Positions 37,722 to 46,599 of a stretch of 64,000 nt of DNA are shown piece by piece. Positions within the stretch are counted from its first letter, which is position 1, and each line of letters starts with the position of its first letter. The stretch lies in NCBI GenBank assembly GCA_016865505.2, contig AP025252.1, forward strand, positions 6,118,013 through 6,182,012. Direction: 5' to 3'. The position numbers and the translations under genes were made by a program. Under the pieces are notes generated by a model. The model saw nothing but the letters and a program-made list of their open reading frames with translations. It was not told where the DNA came from and ran no database searches. Origin of the DNA: Bryobacterales bacterium F-183. Lineage in GTDB: Bacteria; Acidobacteriota; Terriglobia; Bryobacterales; Bryobacteraceae.

Positions 37722-38825
37722 CTATAGAAACGTTTTGAACTCCATCACGTCGCCATCCTGCACCACGTACTCTTTGCCTTCCGTACGAAGCTTGCCCAGT
37801 TCGCGTGCCTTGGCAAAGCTGCCGCACGCCACCAAGTCGTCGTACGCGATTGTTTCCGCAGAGATAAAGCTCTTTTCAAAGTCCGAGTGGATCACGCCGG
37901 CCGCTTGCGGAGCCTTATCGCCGGCATGGATGGTCCAGGCGCGTGTTTCCTTCTCACCCGTGGTGAGGTAGGTACGCAGGCCGAGCAGATAGTAGGCTTC
38001 CCGAATCAGCGTCCCGGATCCGGACTGTTCGACGCCGAGCCCCGCGAGGTACTCAGCACTTTCTTCCGGCGACAGCGTCACGAGTTCCGATTCGATCTCC
38101 GCCGAGACCACCACCACGCGGCAACCCATGTGATTGGCGGCGTACTCCTTGACCTTGGTCACCCAAGGATTCTTGGACGGATCCGCCAGATCCTCTTCGC
38201 CGACGTTGCAGGCAAACAGCGTAGGCTTGGCCGTGAGCAGGAAGAAGGACTTTAGAATCGCCGTCTCTTCCGCCGTACATTCGAGCGTAAAGGCGTGCTT
38301 GCCTTCGTTCAGCACCGGTTCCAGGCGTTCGATCAACGCGAGTTCCGCCAAGGCCTTCTTGTCGCCGCCTTTGGCCTGCTTCTGCTGGCGCTGCTTACGC
38401 TTCTCGATGGCTTCCATGTCCGCCAGGACAAGCTCCGTGTTGATGACGTCGATGTCGCGCAACGGGTCCACGGAATCCATCACGTGCTCGATGTCATTGT
38501 TCTCAAAGCAGCGCACCACCTGTACGATGGCATCCACTTCGCGAATGTGGCCTAGGAACTGGTTGCCCAAACCTTCGCCCTTGCTGGCGCCGCGTACCAG
38601 ACCTGCGATGTCCACAAACTCAAACACCGACGGGACGAGTTTTTGCGAGCCGCTGATCTTGGACAGCACCTCCAGACGGTCGTCCGGCACCGTCACGATG
38701 CCTTGATTCGGTTCGATGGTGCAGAAGCGATAGTTCGCCGCCATCGCCTTCCGGGTTTTCGTAACCGCGTTAAACAGCGTACTTTTGCCCACATTGGGCA
38801 GACCAACAATTCCAGCGCAGAGCAT
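37722..38825 (-). CDS. ychF: Redox-regulated ribosome-binding ATPase YchF
   Basis: A 367-residue Obg-family P-loop protein of normal length. The G1 motif is CAGIVGLPNVGKSTLFNAVT; the ATP-preferring family variation of G4 and the FVDIAGLVRGASKGEGLGNQ segment (G3) are visible; the C-terminal TGS domain ends DVMEFKTFL. YchF binds ribosomes and acts in the oxidative stress response as an ATPase. It is transcribed alone, with 42 bp to the CorC-type gene upstream and a terminator downstream. No clear ribosome site precedes the ATG. Confidence 0.96.
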   Translation of the reverse strand: MLCAGIVGLPNVGKSTLFNAVTKTRKAMAANYRFCTIEPNQGIVTVPDDRLEVLSKISGSQKLVPSVFEFVDIAGLVRGASKGEGLGNQFLGHIREVDAIVQVVRCFENNDIEHVMDSVDPLRDIDVINTELVLADMEAIEKRKQRQQKQAKGGDKKALAELALIERLEPVLNEGKHAFTLECTAEETAILKSFFLLTAKPTLFACNVGEEDLADPSKNPWVTKVKEYAANHMGCRVVVVSAEIESELVTLSPEESAEYLAGLGVEQSGSGTLIREAYYLLGLRTYLTTGEKETRAWTIHAGDKAPQAAGVIHSDFEKSFISAETIAYDDLVACGSFAKARELGKLRTEGKEYVVQDGDVMEFKTFL

Positions 38826-38867
38826 ATATAGGGTGGCTTTGAAAAAGGAGGGAGCTTACTTTCTATT

Positions 38868-40148
38868 CTAAACGTCGGCGGGGCTGGCCGCTTCTGCAAC
38901 CGCTTCGGGACGCGACACGCGCACCTGTTCCACGCGCAGATCGCTGCTGGACAGCACCTCAATGCGCAGGCCGTCTTTTTCCGCCGCCTCGCCTTTGGCC
39001 GGTACATGACCCAGCCATTCGGTAATCAAACCGCCAACCGTGGTGGATTCACTGTCGTAATCGCCGCTGAACCCGACCAGTTCTTCGAGCAGATCCACCT
39101 CAAAGTTGCCGGACAGGATAAAGCTGCCGTCGTCCTGGCGAATCGTATCGCGTTCGGGGTCGTGCTCGTCGTGGATCTCGCCGACAATCTGCTCCACCAG
39201 ATCTTCCATCGTCACCAGACCCGCCGTATTGCCGTACTCATCCACGACAATCGACATATGCTGGCCGGCCTTCTGCATGTCACGCAGAAGATCGTCCACA
39301 GGCTTGGTCTCGGGCACCAGGCTCACCTTACGCTGCAGTTCTTTCACATGCCGAGTAGTGCGATCCTGCTCGCTCACCTCGAACATGTCGCGCACGTGGA
39401 CAAACCCCGTCACCTCGTCAATCGACTTGCCGTACACCGGAATGCGCGAGTACTGCTCTTTGACGACCAGTTCGCGCAGCTCTTCCAGCGTCTTCTCAGC
39501 GGAAATCGTCACCATATTGGGACGAGGCGTCATCACTTCGCGGACTGTCTTTTCGCCAAAGCTCGCCGCGGACTGCAGCAGCTTCTTGTCCTTATCTTCG
39601 ATCAGCCCTTCCTCATGGCTCGCTTCAATCAGCGCTTCCATCTGCTCGGCTGCCGTAGGCTCTTCCTGCTTCACCTCATCGGGCTCAGAAAGTTCCGACA
39701 GCGAGAACAGGAAGTTCAGCAATCCCACCGCAGGCGCCACCAAAAGCATCATCAACCGGATGAGCGGGATCAAAGGAAACAGCCAGCGGCCGTTGGTCTT
39801 GCGGTACAGCAACTGCGGGAACAGATGACAGGTAACCGCCATCATGATTAAGGTCGCGATGCACGCCGTCACAACCGCTTCCCAACCAGCCGCCGACGTA
39901 CGCAGGAACAGGTCGTACAGCACCACACCCTGCAGCGCCACCAGCGCCTGCTTGACCACGGATATCGAAAGCACACCAGCCTCGGGACTCTTGCCCAGCG
40001 GCTCCATGATGTGTTCCTGAAAGTACTCGAAGCAGGGCGTCTCGCGCATGCGGAGCCTCTGCGCATCCTGGTACATCGCCTGCAGCAGCGAGGTCAGTAC
40101 AAGCAGTACCGACATGCCGGCAAGCAGCAGGATGAGCGTCAAAATCAT
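38868..40148 (-). CDS. CNNM/CorC-type hemolysin-family membrane protein
   Basis: A 426-residue protein. Residues 1-165 form a DUF21/CNNM membrane domain with three to four helices (LILLLAGMSVLLVLTSLL, then VVTACIATLIMMAVTCHL). Two CBS domains follow (~195-320; REVMTPRPNMVTIS, SIVVDEYGNTAGLVTMEDLV) and a CorC_HlyC domain at ~340-415. Family proteins are linked to Mg2+/Co2+ efflux or homeostasis. The start overlaps the ybeY stop by four bases (ATGA), giving the classic phoH-ybeY-corC arrangement. Confidence 0.92.
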   Translation of the reverse strand: MILTLILLLAGMSVLLVLTSLLQAMYQDAQRLRMRETPCFEYFQEHIMEPLGKSPEAGVLSISVVKQALVALQGVVLYDLFLRTSAAGWEAVVTACIATLIMMAVTCHLFPQLLYRKTNGRWLFPLIPLIRLMMLLVAPAVGLLNFLFSLSELSEPDEVKQEEPTAAEQMEALIEASHEEGLIEDKDKKLLQSAASFGEKTVREVMTPRPNMVTISAEKTLEELRELVVKEQYSRIPVYGKSIDEVTGFVHVRDMFEVSEQDRTTRHVKELQRKVSLVPETKPVDDLLRDMQKAGQHMSIVVDEYGNTAGLVTMEDLVEQIVGEIHDEHDPERDTIRQDDGSFILSGNFEVDLLEELVGFSGDYDSESTTVGGLITEWLGHVPAKGEAAEKDGLRIEVLSSSDLRVEQVRVSRPEAVAEAASPADV

Positions 40149-40612
40149 ACAGCAGCGCGCTCCGTTAACGACAAGGGCAGCTTAAAGGCCCGGCGCCATC
40201 GCGCTTCCGCCTTGGCCATATCGCCTTTGTCCGTCTCGTGGTCGAACCCCACCAGATGCAGCACGCCGTGCAGCAACAGGATGCGGATCTCATCGCCGAT
40301 GCTATGGCCAAACTCCTGGGCCTGCGCCAATGCGCGATCCGCGGAGATGGCGATCTCTCCCAAAGGTCCCGTATCGGAACCAGAGGGGAAGGATAGAACA
40401 TCCGTCGCGTACTTCTTCTTGCGGAATTGTTTGTTCAGACGCCGAAGCTCGGCATCGCCGGCAATGAGGCAAGTGAACGGACGCTTGCCGGCGACTTTGG
40501 TGGTCAGCAGCAGGGCGAACTCGCGAAGTTCCGCCTGTGTCACGCGCCGTCCGAGAGCGGGCTTGGACGCGGGGTCGAAAAGTAAAGTAGTAGAACTGCC
40601 GTCAGAGGACAT
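40145..40612 (-). CDS. ybeY: Endoribonuclease YbeY (rRNA maturation factor)
   Basis: A 155-residue zinc metallo-RNase. The zinc-binding signature is HGVLHLVGFDHETDKGDM, with the ATDVLSFPSG segment upstream. It matures 16S rRNA 3' ends and supports 70S quality control. It starts 9 bp after phoH and overlaps the CorC gene by four bases, the usual bacterial gene order. Confidence 0.95.
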   Translation of the reverse strand: MSSDGSSTTLLFDPASKPALGRRVTQAELREFALLLTTKVAGKRPFTCLIAGDAELRRLNKQFRKKKYATDVLSFPSGSDTGPLGEIAISADRALAQAQEFGHSIGDEIRILLLHGVLHLVGFDHETDKGDMAKAEARWRRAFKLPLSLTERAAV

Positions 40613-40621
40613 GTGTGGGAA

Positions 40622-41704
40622 TTAGCGAACCGGCGGATCTCCACCGCCAGGTTCATCGGGACTTTCAGGAGACGGAGGCGTATTGTTCAGGCCGCGCAAG
40701 GGCATTTGGCGACCCACACCCGTCAGGTTCTGATATCGTTCGTAGGCTTTCACAATACGCTGGACGAGCGGATGTCGCACCACGTCCTTATCATCGAAGT
40801 GTACAAAGGATACGCCTTCAACGCCACGCAGTACATCTTCCGCCTCCACGATGCCGCTGCGGCGTCCTGAAGGCAAATCGATCTGCGTAGGGTCTCCGGT
40901 CACCACCATCTTCGAGTTAAAGCCCTGCCGCGTGAGCACCATCTTCATCTGCTCACCTGTACAGTTCTGCGCTTCATCAAGGATAATGAAGGCGTCGTTC
41001 AACGTACGCCCGCGCATAAAGGCAAGCGGCGCCACCTCGATCACGTTGCGCTCCAGCATCTTCTCTACCTTCTCGCCGTCGATCATATCGAACAGCGCGT
41101 CATAAAGAGGACGCAAGTACGGATCAATCTTTTCCTGCAGCGTACCTGGCAGAAAGCCCAAACGCTCTCCCGCTTCCACAGCAGGACGAGTCAAAATGAT
41201 GCGCGAGATCCGCTTGGCCAGCATCGCCGACACAGCCATGGCCACCGCAAGATACGTCTTGCCGGTACCCGCCGGGCCAATGCCAAACACCAGGTCATGC
41301 CGCTCGATCGCGTCGATGTACCGCCGCTGGTTGATGGTCTTCGGCGCCAGAATCTTCTTGCCAAAGGACCGCTGGCGTCCACTCTGCGCAAGCCCGCGTA
41401 ACGTCGTGCTGGCATCGCCGACCACCACTCGCAAATAACTGTTGAGTTCCGCCGGCTGGAAGGTATGGCCTTCCTGCACCAGCGAAAAGTAATCTTCCAA
41501 AATACTTTCCGCGCGCCGTACCCCGGATTCCGGACCCTCAATTTCCAGCGTATCGTTCAGGATTTTGGTGGTCACCAACAATCCGCTTTCCAGCAACCGG
41601 ATGTTTTCATCGCGAGTGCCAAACAGCGTTTCCACGCCGCGGCGAAGCGGCACCGAAGTTCTCACAGACAATTCAGCAGTAGCAGCAGCGGCTGGCGTAA
41701 CCAT
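40622..41704 (-). CDS. PhoH-family ATPase
   Basis: A 360-residue protein. An N-terminal KH-like region (~15-70) precedes the PhoH ATPase domain: Walker A FGIGPAGTGKTYLAVAMAV, Walker B ILDEAQNCTGEQMKMVLTR, and VTGDPTQIDLP. The C-terminal tail is Pro-rich (NTPPSPESPDEPGGG). Proteins of this type are linked to RNA metabolism and are normally next to ybeY, as here. GGGAGG lies just before the ATG at 41704. Confidence 0.94.
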   Translation of the reverse strand: MVTPAAAATAELSVRTSVPLRRGVETLFGTRDENIRLLESGLLVTTKILNDTLEIEGPESGVRRAESILEDYFSLVQEGHTFQPAELNSYLRVVVGDASTTLRGLAQSGRQRSFGKKILAPKTINQRRYIDAIERHDLVFGIGPAGTGKTYLAVAMAVSAMLAKRISRIILTRPAVEAGERLGFLPGTLQEKIDPYLRPLYDALFDMIDGEKVEKMLERNVIEVAPLAFMRGRTLNDAFIILDEAQNCTGEQMKMVLTRQGFNSKMVVTGDPTQIDLPSGRRSGIVEAEDVLRGVEGVSFVHFDDKDVVRHPLVQRIVKAYERYQNLTGVGRQMPLRGLNNTPPSPESPDEPGGGDPPVR

Positions 41705-41842
41705 TTGCCTCCCGGAAAGTGTATGCAGCGCCGCGCATCGTGCAAACGCAAACGCTTAAGTGCATAGCTGAATGATGAGGGAAGTGCGCAAAGTATTTCA
41801 CGCAGTGAACCGAAAATTGCGGTGGGTTACCACTTGGGCACT

Positions 41843-41851
41843 ACTATAGCA
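41843..41851 (-). promoter_or_regulatory. Possible extended -10 promoter of phoH-ybeY-corC
   Basis: Minus-strand TGCTATAGT, an extended -10 element, lies ~140 bp upstream of the phoH start. A TTGTCC further upstream is spaced only 14 bases from it, so -35 support is weak. The 248-bp gap between phoH and the PEP-CTERM gene otherwise holds only the terminator at 41881-41918. Confidence 0.35.
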
Positions 41852-41880
41852 AAAGCCACTTTGGACAATCGGCACCCCAA

Positions 41881-41918
41881 AGAAAAGCGCGGTCCAGCAA
41901 GCGAACTCGCTGGACCGC
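41881..41918 (-). terminator. Rho-independent terminator of the PEP-CTERM operon
   Basis: A perfect 10-bp stem (41889-41898 with 41909-41918, GCGGTCCAGC and its complement) with a 10-base loop, followed on the minus strand by GCTTTTCTTT. It ends the two-gene PEP-CTERM transcript 35 bp after the stop at 41953. Confidence 0.88.
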
Positions 41919-41952
41919 ATTGTTGTTGGTACCAATGGAGGAAAAAGATCGA

Positions 41953-42633
41953 TTAGTTGGCGCGCTTGCGGATGAGCGACGCAGCGCCGAGTCCACCGAG
42001 AATCAGGAACGAGAGTTCCACGGGTTCCGGTACGGCGTTGGTGCCGGCAACTTCAAATGCCAGCGTGCCCAGATACGCGCTGTTCAAGCCCGCAGGGCCA
42101 TTGACGAACGACGTGCCCGCCAAAGCACCCGCTCGCGAGAACGATGCACTGTTCGCGGTCGAGTTCGCGACGATCCCGGGCAGGCCGAGCGCATCGAGAA
42201 ACTTCTGATTCACGCTGGTGACGATCATCCGGCTCCCGAAGGCAGTTGTGCCCATCGCATTGGCCATCTGGGCCGGAGCGAACGTTCCGCTGAGCAGGAT
42301 CTCAGAAGGAAGGAATGACGTTCCATTGATGGAGGAATTGGCAAAGATCGTCCAACCTCCACCGGCGTTCAACGTTTCCTGAGGCGCTCCGCCGGCCAGA
42401 TCGTCAGTCCCACGATTTCCCGTAAAAAACGAAAAGCCAGCGTTAATGGAATATGGCGTCGAAGAAGGTTCACGCTCCACAAGCACCAGGGTGCCGACCC
42501 CGGAGGCTTGCGCTGCAGAACCGCTGCCCAGGGTGAGTGAGCTTTGGGTTCCGCCGAATGTAAAGACGATATTGTCTGCGAATGCTGCCGAGGCAGCGAA
42601 AATCGCAAACGCTAGAAACCGGGTCAATTTCAT
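41953..42633 (-). CDS. PEP-CTERM sorted exported protein (1)
   Basis: A 226-residue exported protein. Signal peptide MKLTRFLAFAIFAASAAFA; a beta-rich middle with little identity to known domains (VFTFGGTQSSLTLGSGSAAQ); and a classic PEP-CTERM end: VPEPVELSFLILGG, a hydrophobic helix and the basic RKRAN. Such proteins are cleaved at the Pro-Glu-Pro motif by exosortase and linked to extracellular-polysaccharide biosynthesis; no exosortase is encoded here. It starts 13 bp after the stop of the second PEP-CTERM gene, with GGGGAG upstream of the ATG. Confidence 0.9.
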   Translation of the reverse strand: MKLTRFLAFAIFAASAAFADNIVFTFGGTQSSLTLGSGSAAQASGVGTLVLVEREPSSTPYSINAGFSFFTGNRGTDDLAGGAPQETLNAGGGWTIFANSSINGTSFLPSEILLSGTFAPAQMANAMGTTAFGSRMIVTSVNQKFLDALGLPGIVANSTANSASFSRAGALAGTSFVNGPAGLNSAYLGTLAFEVAGTNAVPEPVELSFLILGGLGAASLIRKRAN

Positions 42634-42646
42634 TATTTTTTCTCCC

Positions 42647-43342
42647 CTACTCTACTGAGGTATTTCTACGTGCGCGACGGCGGTATGTCAATAGTGATAC
42701 GGTACCAGCCAGCGTTACCCCAACTAGCCCGATCGACGACGGCTCTGGGATGTCCGCGAGCGGCTGAATGGCATTAAACGCCAAGGCACCGTTCGTACTC
42801 CCACTACCCCCCGCATTACTATACGCGCCAGAACCCGAATCAAAGGATCCTGGTCGCGCCAAAGAAACGCGATCAGTGTTGTCGACGTAGCCCGTGATGC
42901 CCAAAATCGTCATCAGAATCGGGTTGACGAAGTCGACGTCCACGCCGCTCGTCAGCGTATTGCGCCCGAGCAGGTTGAAGACAGTGGTGTCGTTCAGGAA
43001 GGTACCGCTGGCGAGCACGCCGCTCGCTACCTGAGGTCCTGAGCCTACCGTTCCAACGATAGTCCAGGTACCGCCGGCAGCCATGGTCGTGGTGCCAGTG
43101 CCGGGCGTAGTCGTCCGGCCACCCGTAGTAAAGGAGAAAGTGCCACCTGTAATGGAGAAAACTGAAAGAGTCTGTTCGTTCAGCACGCTCAGGACGCCGG
43201 ACCCGCCGGTCGCCGCAGAGGCCGCTGCACCGGCCAAAGTCAGACTGCTGTCCAAATTTGAAGCGCTAAACGTGAACACGATCCGTCCCGCGAAGGCAGG
43301 CATTACTAGCCCGAGCGCGACGACTAACTTAGAAAAAGACAC
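42647..43342 (-). CDS. PEP-CTERM sorted exported protein (2)
   Basis: A 231-residue protein of the same type as its neighbour: signal peptide region KLVVALGLVMPAFA, then IVFTFSASNLDSSLTLAG, matching the VFTFGGTQSSLTLGSG segment of copy 1, and a C-terminal PEP motif DIPEPSSIGLVGVTL followed by a basic cluster (YRRRARR). The two are likely paralogues. The GTG at 43342 has GGAGGG at an eight-base spacing; the GTG at 43351 lies too close to that ribosome site. It is the promoter-proximal gene of the pair. Confidence 0.88.
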   Translation of the reverse strand: MSFSKLVVALGLVMPAFAGRIVFTFSASNLDSSLTLAGAAASAATGGSGVLSVLNEQTLSVFSITGGTFSFTTGGRTTTPGTGTTTMAAGGTWTIVGTVGSGPQVASGVLASGTFLNDTTVFNLLGRNTLTSGVDVDFVNPILMTILGITGYVDNTDRVSLARPGSFDSGSGAYSNAGGSGSTNGALAFNAIQPLADIPEPSSIGLVGVTLAGTVSLLTYRRRARRNTSVE

Positions 43343-43380
43343 CAGCGACACCCTCCGAAAGTGTTGTTTGGCTTACAACG

Positions 43381-43395
43381 GTACCTAGTAGGTAC
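43381..43395 (-). promoter_or_regulatory. Palindrome in the leader of the PEP-CTERM operon
   Basis: GTACCTAgTAGGTAC, a perfect 7+1+7 inverted repeat in the ~105-base leader, between the promoter at 43455-43483 and the GTG at 43342. It could be a regulator-binding site or an RNA hairpin. Confidence 0.4.
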
Positions 43396-43454
43396 TAGAG
43401 AGGTCGCTCTATTGCGTTTACAGCGACACCCTTACGCTACGTTGGCGTGTTTAT

Positions 43455-43483
43455 ACTATACCGGACAAGGTGATCCTTGACAA
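43455..43483 (-). promoter_or_regulatory. Sigma-70 promoter of the PEP-CTERM operon
   Basis: Minus-strand TTGTCA (complement of 43478-43483), a 17-base spacer and TATAGT (complement of 43455-43460), a good consensus match. Predicted start near 43448, so the first gene has a leader of about 105 bases. Confidence 0.7.
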
Positions 43484-43603
43484 GGAGAGTTTTTGAATGA
43501 TTGGTCCCGAAAAGATATCCACAGGCCAGCCGTAGACGAGCCCGGTAGTTCGCACAAAAGAAACTATTTAGCCCCAACCGCGTTCATAGAGGTTAGGACG
43601 ACT

Positions 43604-45400
43604 ATGACGCCCAGAACGACGCTCTGCCTCACTCTCGCGGCTTCCCTTCTGCACTCGGGAGCGGCAGCGGGTACGCCCGCTCTCAAAATCAGGGATAGGG
43701 AGATCCACCACGCGGTGGAGCGGCTTACGTTTGGAGCAAAGCCCGCCGACCTCGACCATGCCGCCAAAATCGGCCTGGACCGCTGGATCGACGAACAGTT
43801 GCATCCCGATCGCATCCCTGAGAATCCGGTTCTCAAATACAAGATTGCGGACCTCGAAACGCTCCAGTTGAGCGCCACCGACCTCCTCCGGCAGTACCCG
43901 TCGAACGCGAGCATCGCCCTGATGGCCACCGGTGCCCTGTCTCTTCCCAAAGATCCGCTCCTCCGCAGGGGAGTGGAGCGGGCCATTGAGCGGTACAGGT
44001 CCAAGAAGGATGCGGACGACAAGTCCCAGGCGGCCAGCGACACACCGAATGAAAACCCCAAAGGCGAGATCGTCCGGATTCTCGGCGCGGCAAACGCCAG
44101 GCTACTCCGCAACGGTACCCCCGAAGAGCGAAATGCGATGCTGGACAGCCTCGCGCCGGAAACTCTCAACCAGTTGCTGCTCGCCTTACCCCCGGCCGCC
44201 CTCCGAGGCCTCGCCGCCACCGGACCCGCCGGCATCCGCCGCAAGGCAATCCTGGTGACCGCGCCGCAACAGGTCATCGCCTTCGACCTCAATGAGAACC
44301 GCCTGCAGCGCGCCATCTATTCGACCCACCAACTGGAAGAGCTGCTAGTGGACTTCTGGTTCAACCACTTCAACGTCTTCCTGGACAAAGGTGCGGACCG
44401 CCACTTGGTCCCCTCCTACGAGCGCGACGCGATCCGCCCGTACGTTCTGGGCAAGTTCCGCGACATGCTCCGGGCCACCGCGCACCATCCGGCCATGCTG
44501 TTCTATCTCGACAACTGGCAGTCCGTCGCGCCGCGTGAAGGGATGCGGATGAAGCGTGGCCTCAACGAGAACTACGCCCGCGAGTTGATGGAACTCCACA
44601 CTCTGGGCGTCGACGGCGGCTACACGCAGAAGGACGTCACCGAAGTCGCGCGATGCCTCACCGGCTGGACCATCCGCGAACCCCGCCGCACGGCAGAGTT
44701 TTTGTACAACGACCGTGTCCACGACAAAGGCGAGAAGACCGTCCTCGGCACAAAGATCCCGGCCGGCGGCGGCAAAGAAGACGGTGACCGCATCCTGGAC
44801 ATGCTCGCCGCGCATCCGTCGACAGCCAAGTACATCAGCCGCAAGCTAGCCGTACGCTTCGTGTCCGACACGCCGAGCGAGGCGTTGGTGTCCCAGATGG
44901 CAGCGGTATTCCAGAAGTCCGGTGGCGACCTTCGCGAAGTGATGCGCACCATGCTGCGGTCCAAGGAGTTCCGGTCGGAAGCGGCCTTCCGGGCCAAGGT
45001 CAAGACGCCGTTCGAAATGGTGGCCAGCGCCGCCCGAGCCTTGGATGCCGACGTAACCTCTACCGCCGCCATGGCGCGCGAACTCAATCAACTCGGCGAA
45101 CCGCTGTACCGCAAGGTCGAGCCCACCGGCTATTCTTGGCGCAACGCCGAATGGATCAACTCATCCGCACTGCTCGGACGCATGAACGTCGCGCTGAGCA
45201 TGGCGCAAGGCAAGATGCCGGGCGTAAAGCCCAATCTCCCCGCCGACGCGAGCCGCGAAGCGCTCGAAAAACTCTACATTCCCGCAGGTCTCGGTGAGTC
45301 CACCAAAGCATCGATCAGCAAGGCGTTGGAACGCAAAGATGGCACCCCTGCCACCATCGCCGGCCTGTTGTTGGGGTCGCCGGAGTTTCAGAGGAAGTAA
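43604..45400 (+). CDS. DUF1800 domain protein
   Basis: About 598 residues, exported (signal MTPRTTLCLTLAASLLHSGAA). The DUF1800 region begins IHHAVERLTFGAKPADLDHA and contains the conserved FWFNHFNVFLDKG and RGLNENYARELMELHTLGVD segments. Function is unknown, though the family nearly always sits beside a DUF1501 gene, as here. I chose the ATG at 43604 because the signal peptide begins there with AGAGG/AGGA upstream; an in-frame ATG at 43493 would add 37 residues of non-signal-like sequence. The DUF1501 gene starts 5 bp after its stop. Confidence 0.9.
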   Translation: MTPRTTLCLTLAASLLHSGAAAGTPALKIRDREIHHAVERLTFGAKPADLDHAAKIGLDRWIDEQLHPDRIPENPVLKYKIADLETLQLSATDLLRQYPSNASIALMATGALSLPKDPLLRRGVERAIERYRSKKDADDKSQAASDTPNENPKGEIVRILGAANARLLRNGTPEERNAMLDSLAPETLNQLLLALPPAALRGLAATGPAGIRRKAILVTAPQQVIAFDLNENRLQRAIYSTHQLEELLVDFWFNHFNVFLDKGADRHLVPSYERDAIRPYVLGKFRDMLRATAHHPAMLFYLDNWQSVAPREGMRMKRGLNENYARELMELHTLGVDGGYTQKDVTEVARCLTGWTIREPRRTAEFLYNDRVHDKGEKTVLGTKIPAGGGKEDGDRILDMLAAHPSTAKYISRKLAVRFVSDTPSEALVSQMAAVFQKSGGDLREVMRTMLRSKEFRSEAAFRAKVKTPFEMVASAARALDADVTSTAAMARELNQLGEPLYRKVEPTGYSWRNAEWINSSALLGRMNVALSMAQGKMPGVKPNLPADASREALEKLYIPAGLGESTKASISKALERKDGTPATIAGLLLGSPEFQRK

Positions 45401-45405
45401 CCACC

Positions 45406-46599
45406 ATGAACCGAAGACTATTTCTGAAATCGTCCGCACTCGCGATGTTCGGCGTCGGTGCGTCACCCCTGTGGCTATCGAAAGCAGCCGCAGCCGCCAC
45501 CAACAACAACGGCGCGCGCAAGAAGGTACTCATCGCGATCTTTCAGCGCGGCGCCGTCGACGGTTTGAACATGGTGGTGCCGCACGGTGAGGCCCGCTAC
45601 TACGAGCTACGTCCGACCATCGCCATCAAGAATCCCCTGGACCTTGACGGCATGTTCGGCCTTCATCCTTCGCTCGAGCCGCTGATGACGCCTTGGAAGG
45701 ACGGCAAACTCGCCATCGTCAACGCCGCCGGTTCGCCGGATCCTACCCGGTCGCACTTCGATGCACAGGACTACATGGAGTCCGGCACCCCGGGTGTGAA
45801 GTCCACGCCGGACGGCTGGTTGAACCGTGCCTTACCCGGAGGCAAGCCGCCATCACCGGTTCGCGCCGTATCCCTTGGTCCATCGCTACCTCGCACAATG
45901 CGCGGCGCACGCGAGGCCGTAGCCATCAGCAACTTGAAAGACTTTCGCATCGCGAACGCTAAAGATTCCGAGAGCTTCGAAAGCATGTACGCCTCCACCA
46001 TGGACAAGATGCTGGCGGGCACAAGCAAGGACACCTTCGACGCCGTCCGTGCCGTACAGAACGTCGAGCGCAGCGTCTACACCCCGGCGAACAATGCCCG
46101 GTACCCGGACACCCGCTTTGGCAACAGCATGAAGCAGATCGCTCGGCTCATCAAAGCCGACGCTGGTTTGGAAGTCGCCTTCGCCGACATGGGCGGCTGG
46201 GATACGCACGTCAATGAAGTCCCGCAGTTGAGCAACCTCCTGCGCGACTTCGGCGGCACCTTAGGCGCCTTCTACACGGATATGGGGGACCGCATGGCGG
46301 ACATCACCATCGTCACCATGTCGGAGTTCGGGCGTACCGCGCGGGAAAACGGCACACGAGGCACAGATCACGGACACGCCAACGCCATGCTCGTCATCGG
46401 CGGCAACGTCAAAGGCGGCAAGGTATATGGGGATTGGCCGGGGCTCGGCAAGGATCAGCTATACGAAGGCCGCGACCTCGCCATCACCACCGATTTCCGG
46501 GATGTTCTGAGCGAGGCCGTGGCAAAGCAACTGGGTGTACGCAACAGCGTGTTTCCGGGCTACCAACAGCCCAAGTACCGCAATCTGCTGATTGGCTAG
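45406..46599 (+). CDS. DUF1501 domain protein (Tat-exported)
   Basis: A 397-residue protein with a twin-arginine-type leader (MNRRLFLKSSALAMFGVGA). The DUF1501 fold is related to alkaline phosphatase/sulfatase: LIAIFQRGAVDGLNMVVPH at the start, ADMGGWDTHVNEVPQL, and MSEFGRTARENGTRGTDHGH, which supplies likely metal ligands. Often paired with DUF1800, probably in a shared, undefined extracellular process. Its stop overlaps the convergent GNAT gene stop in the shared tetranucleotide CTAG. Confidence 0.92.
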   Translation: MNRRLFLKSSALAMFGVGASPLWLSKAAAAATNNNGARKKVLIAIFQRGAVDGLNMVVPHGEARYYELRPTIAIKNPLDLDGMFGLHPSLEPLMTPWKDGKLAIVNAAGSPDPTRSHFDAQDYMESGTPGVKSTPDGWLNRALPGGKPPSPVRAVSLGPSLPRTMRGAREAVAISNLKDFRIANAKDSESFESMYASTMDKMLAGTSKDTFDAVRAVQNVERSVYTPANNARYPDTRFGNSMKQIARLIKADAGLEVAFADMGGWDTHVNEVPQLSNLLRDFGGTLGAFYTDMGDRMADITIVTMSEFGRTARENGTRGTDHGHANAMLVIGGNVKGGKVYGDWPGLGKDQLYEGRDLAITTDFRDVLSEAVAKQLGVRNSVFPGYQQPKYRNLLIG

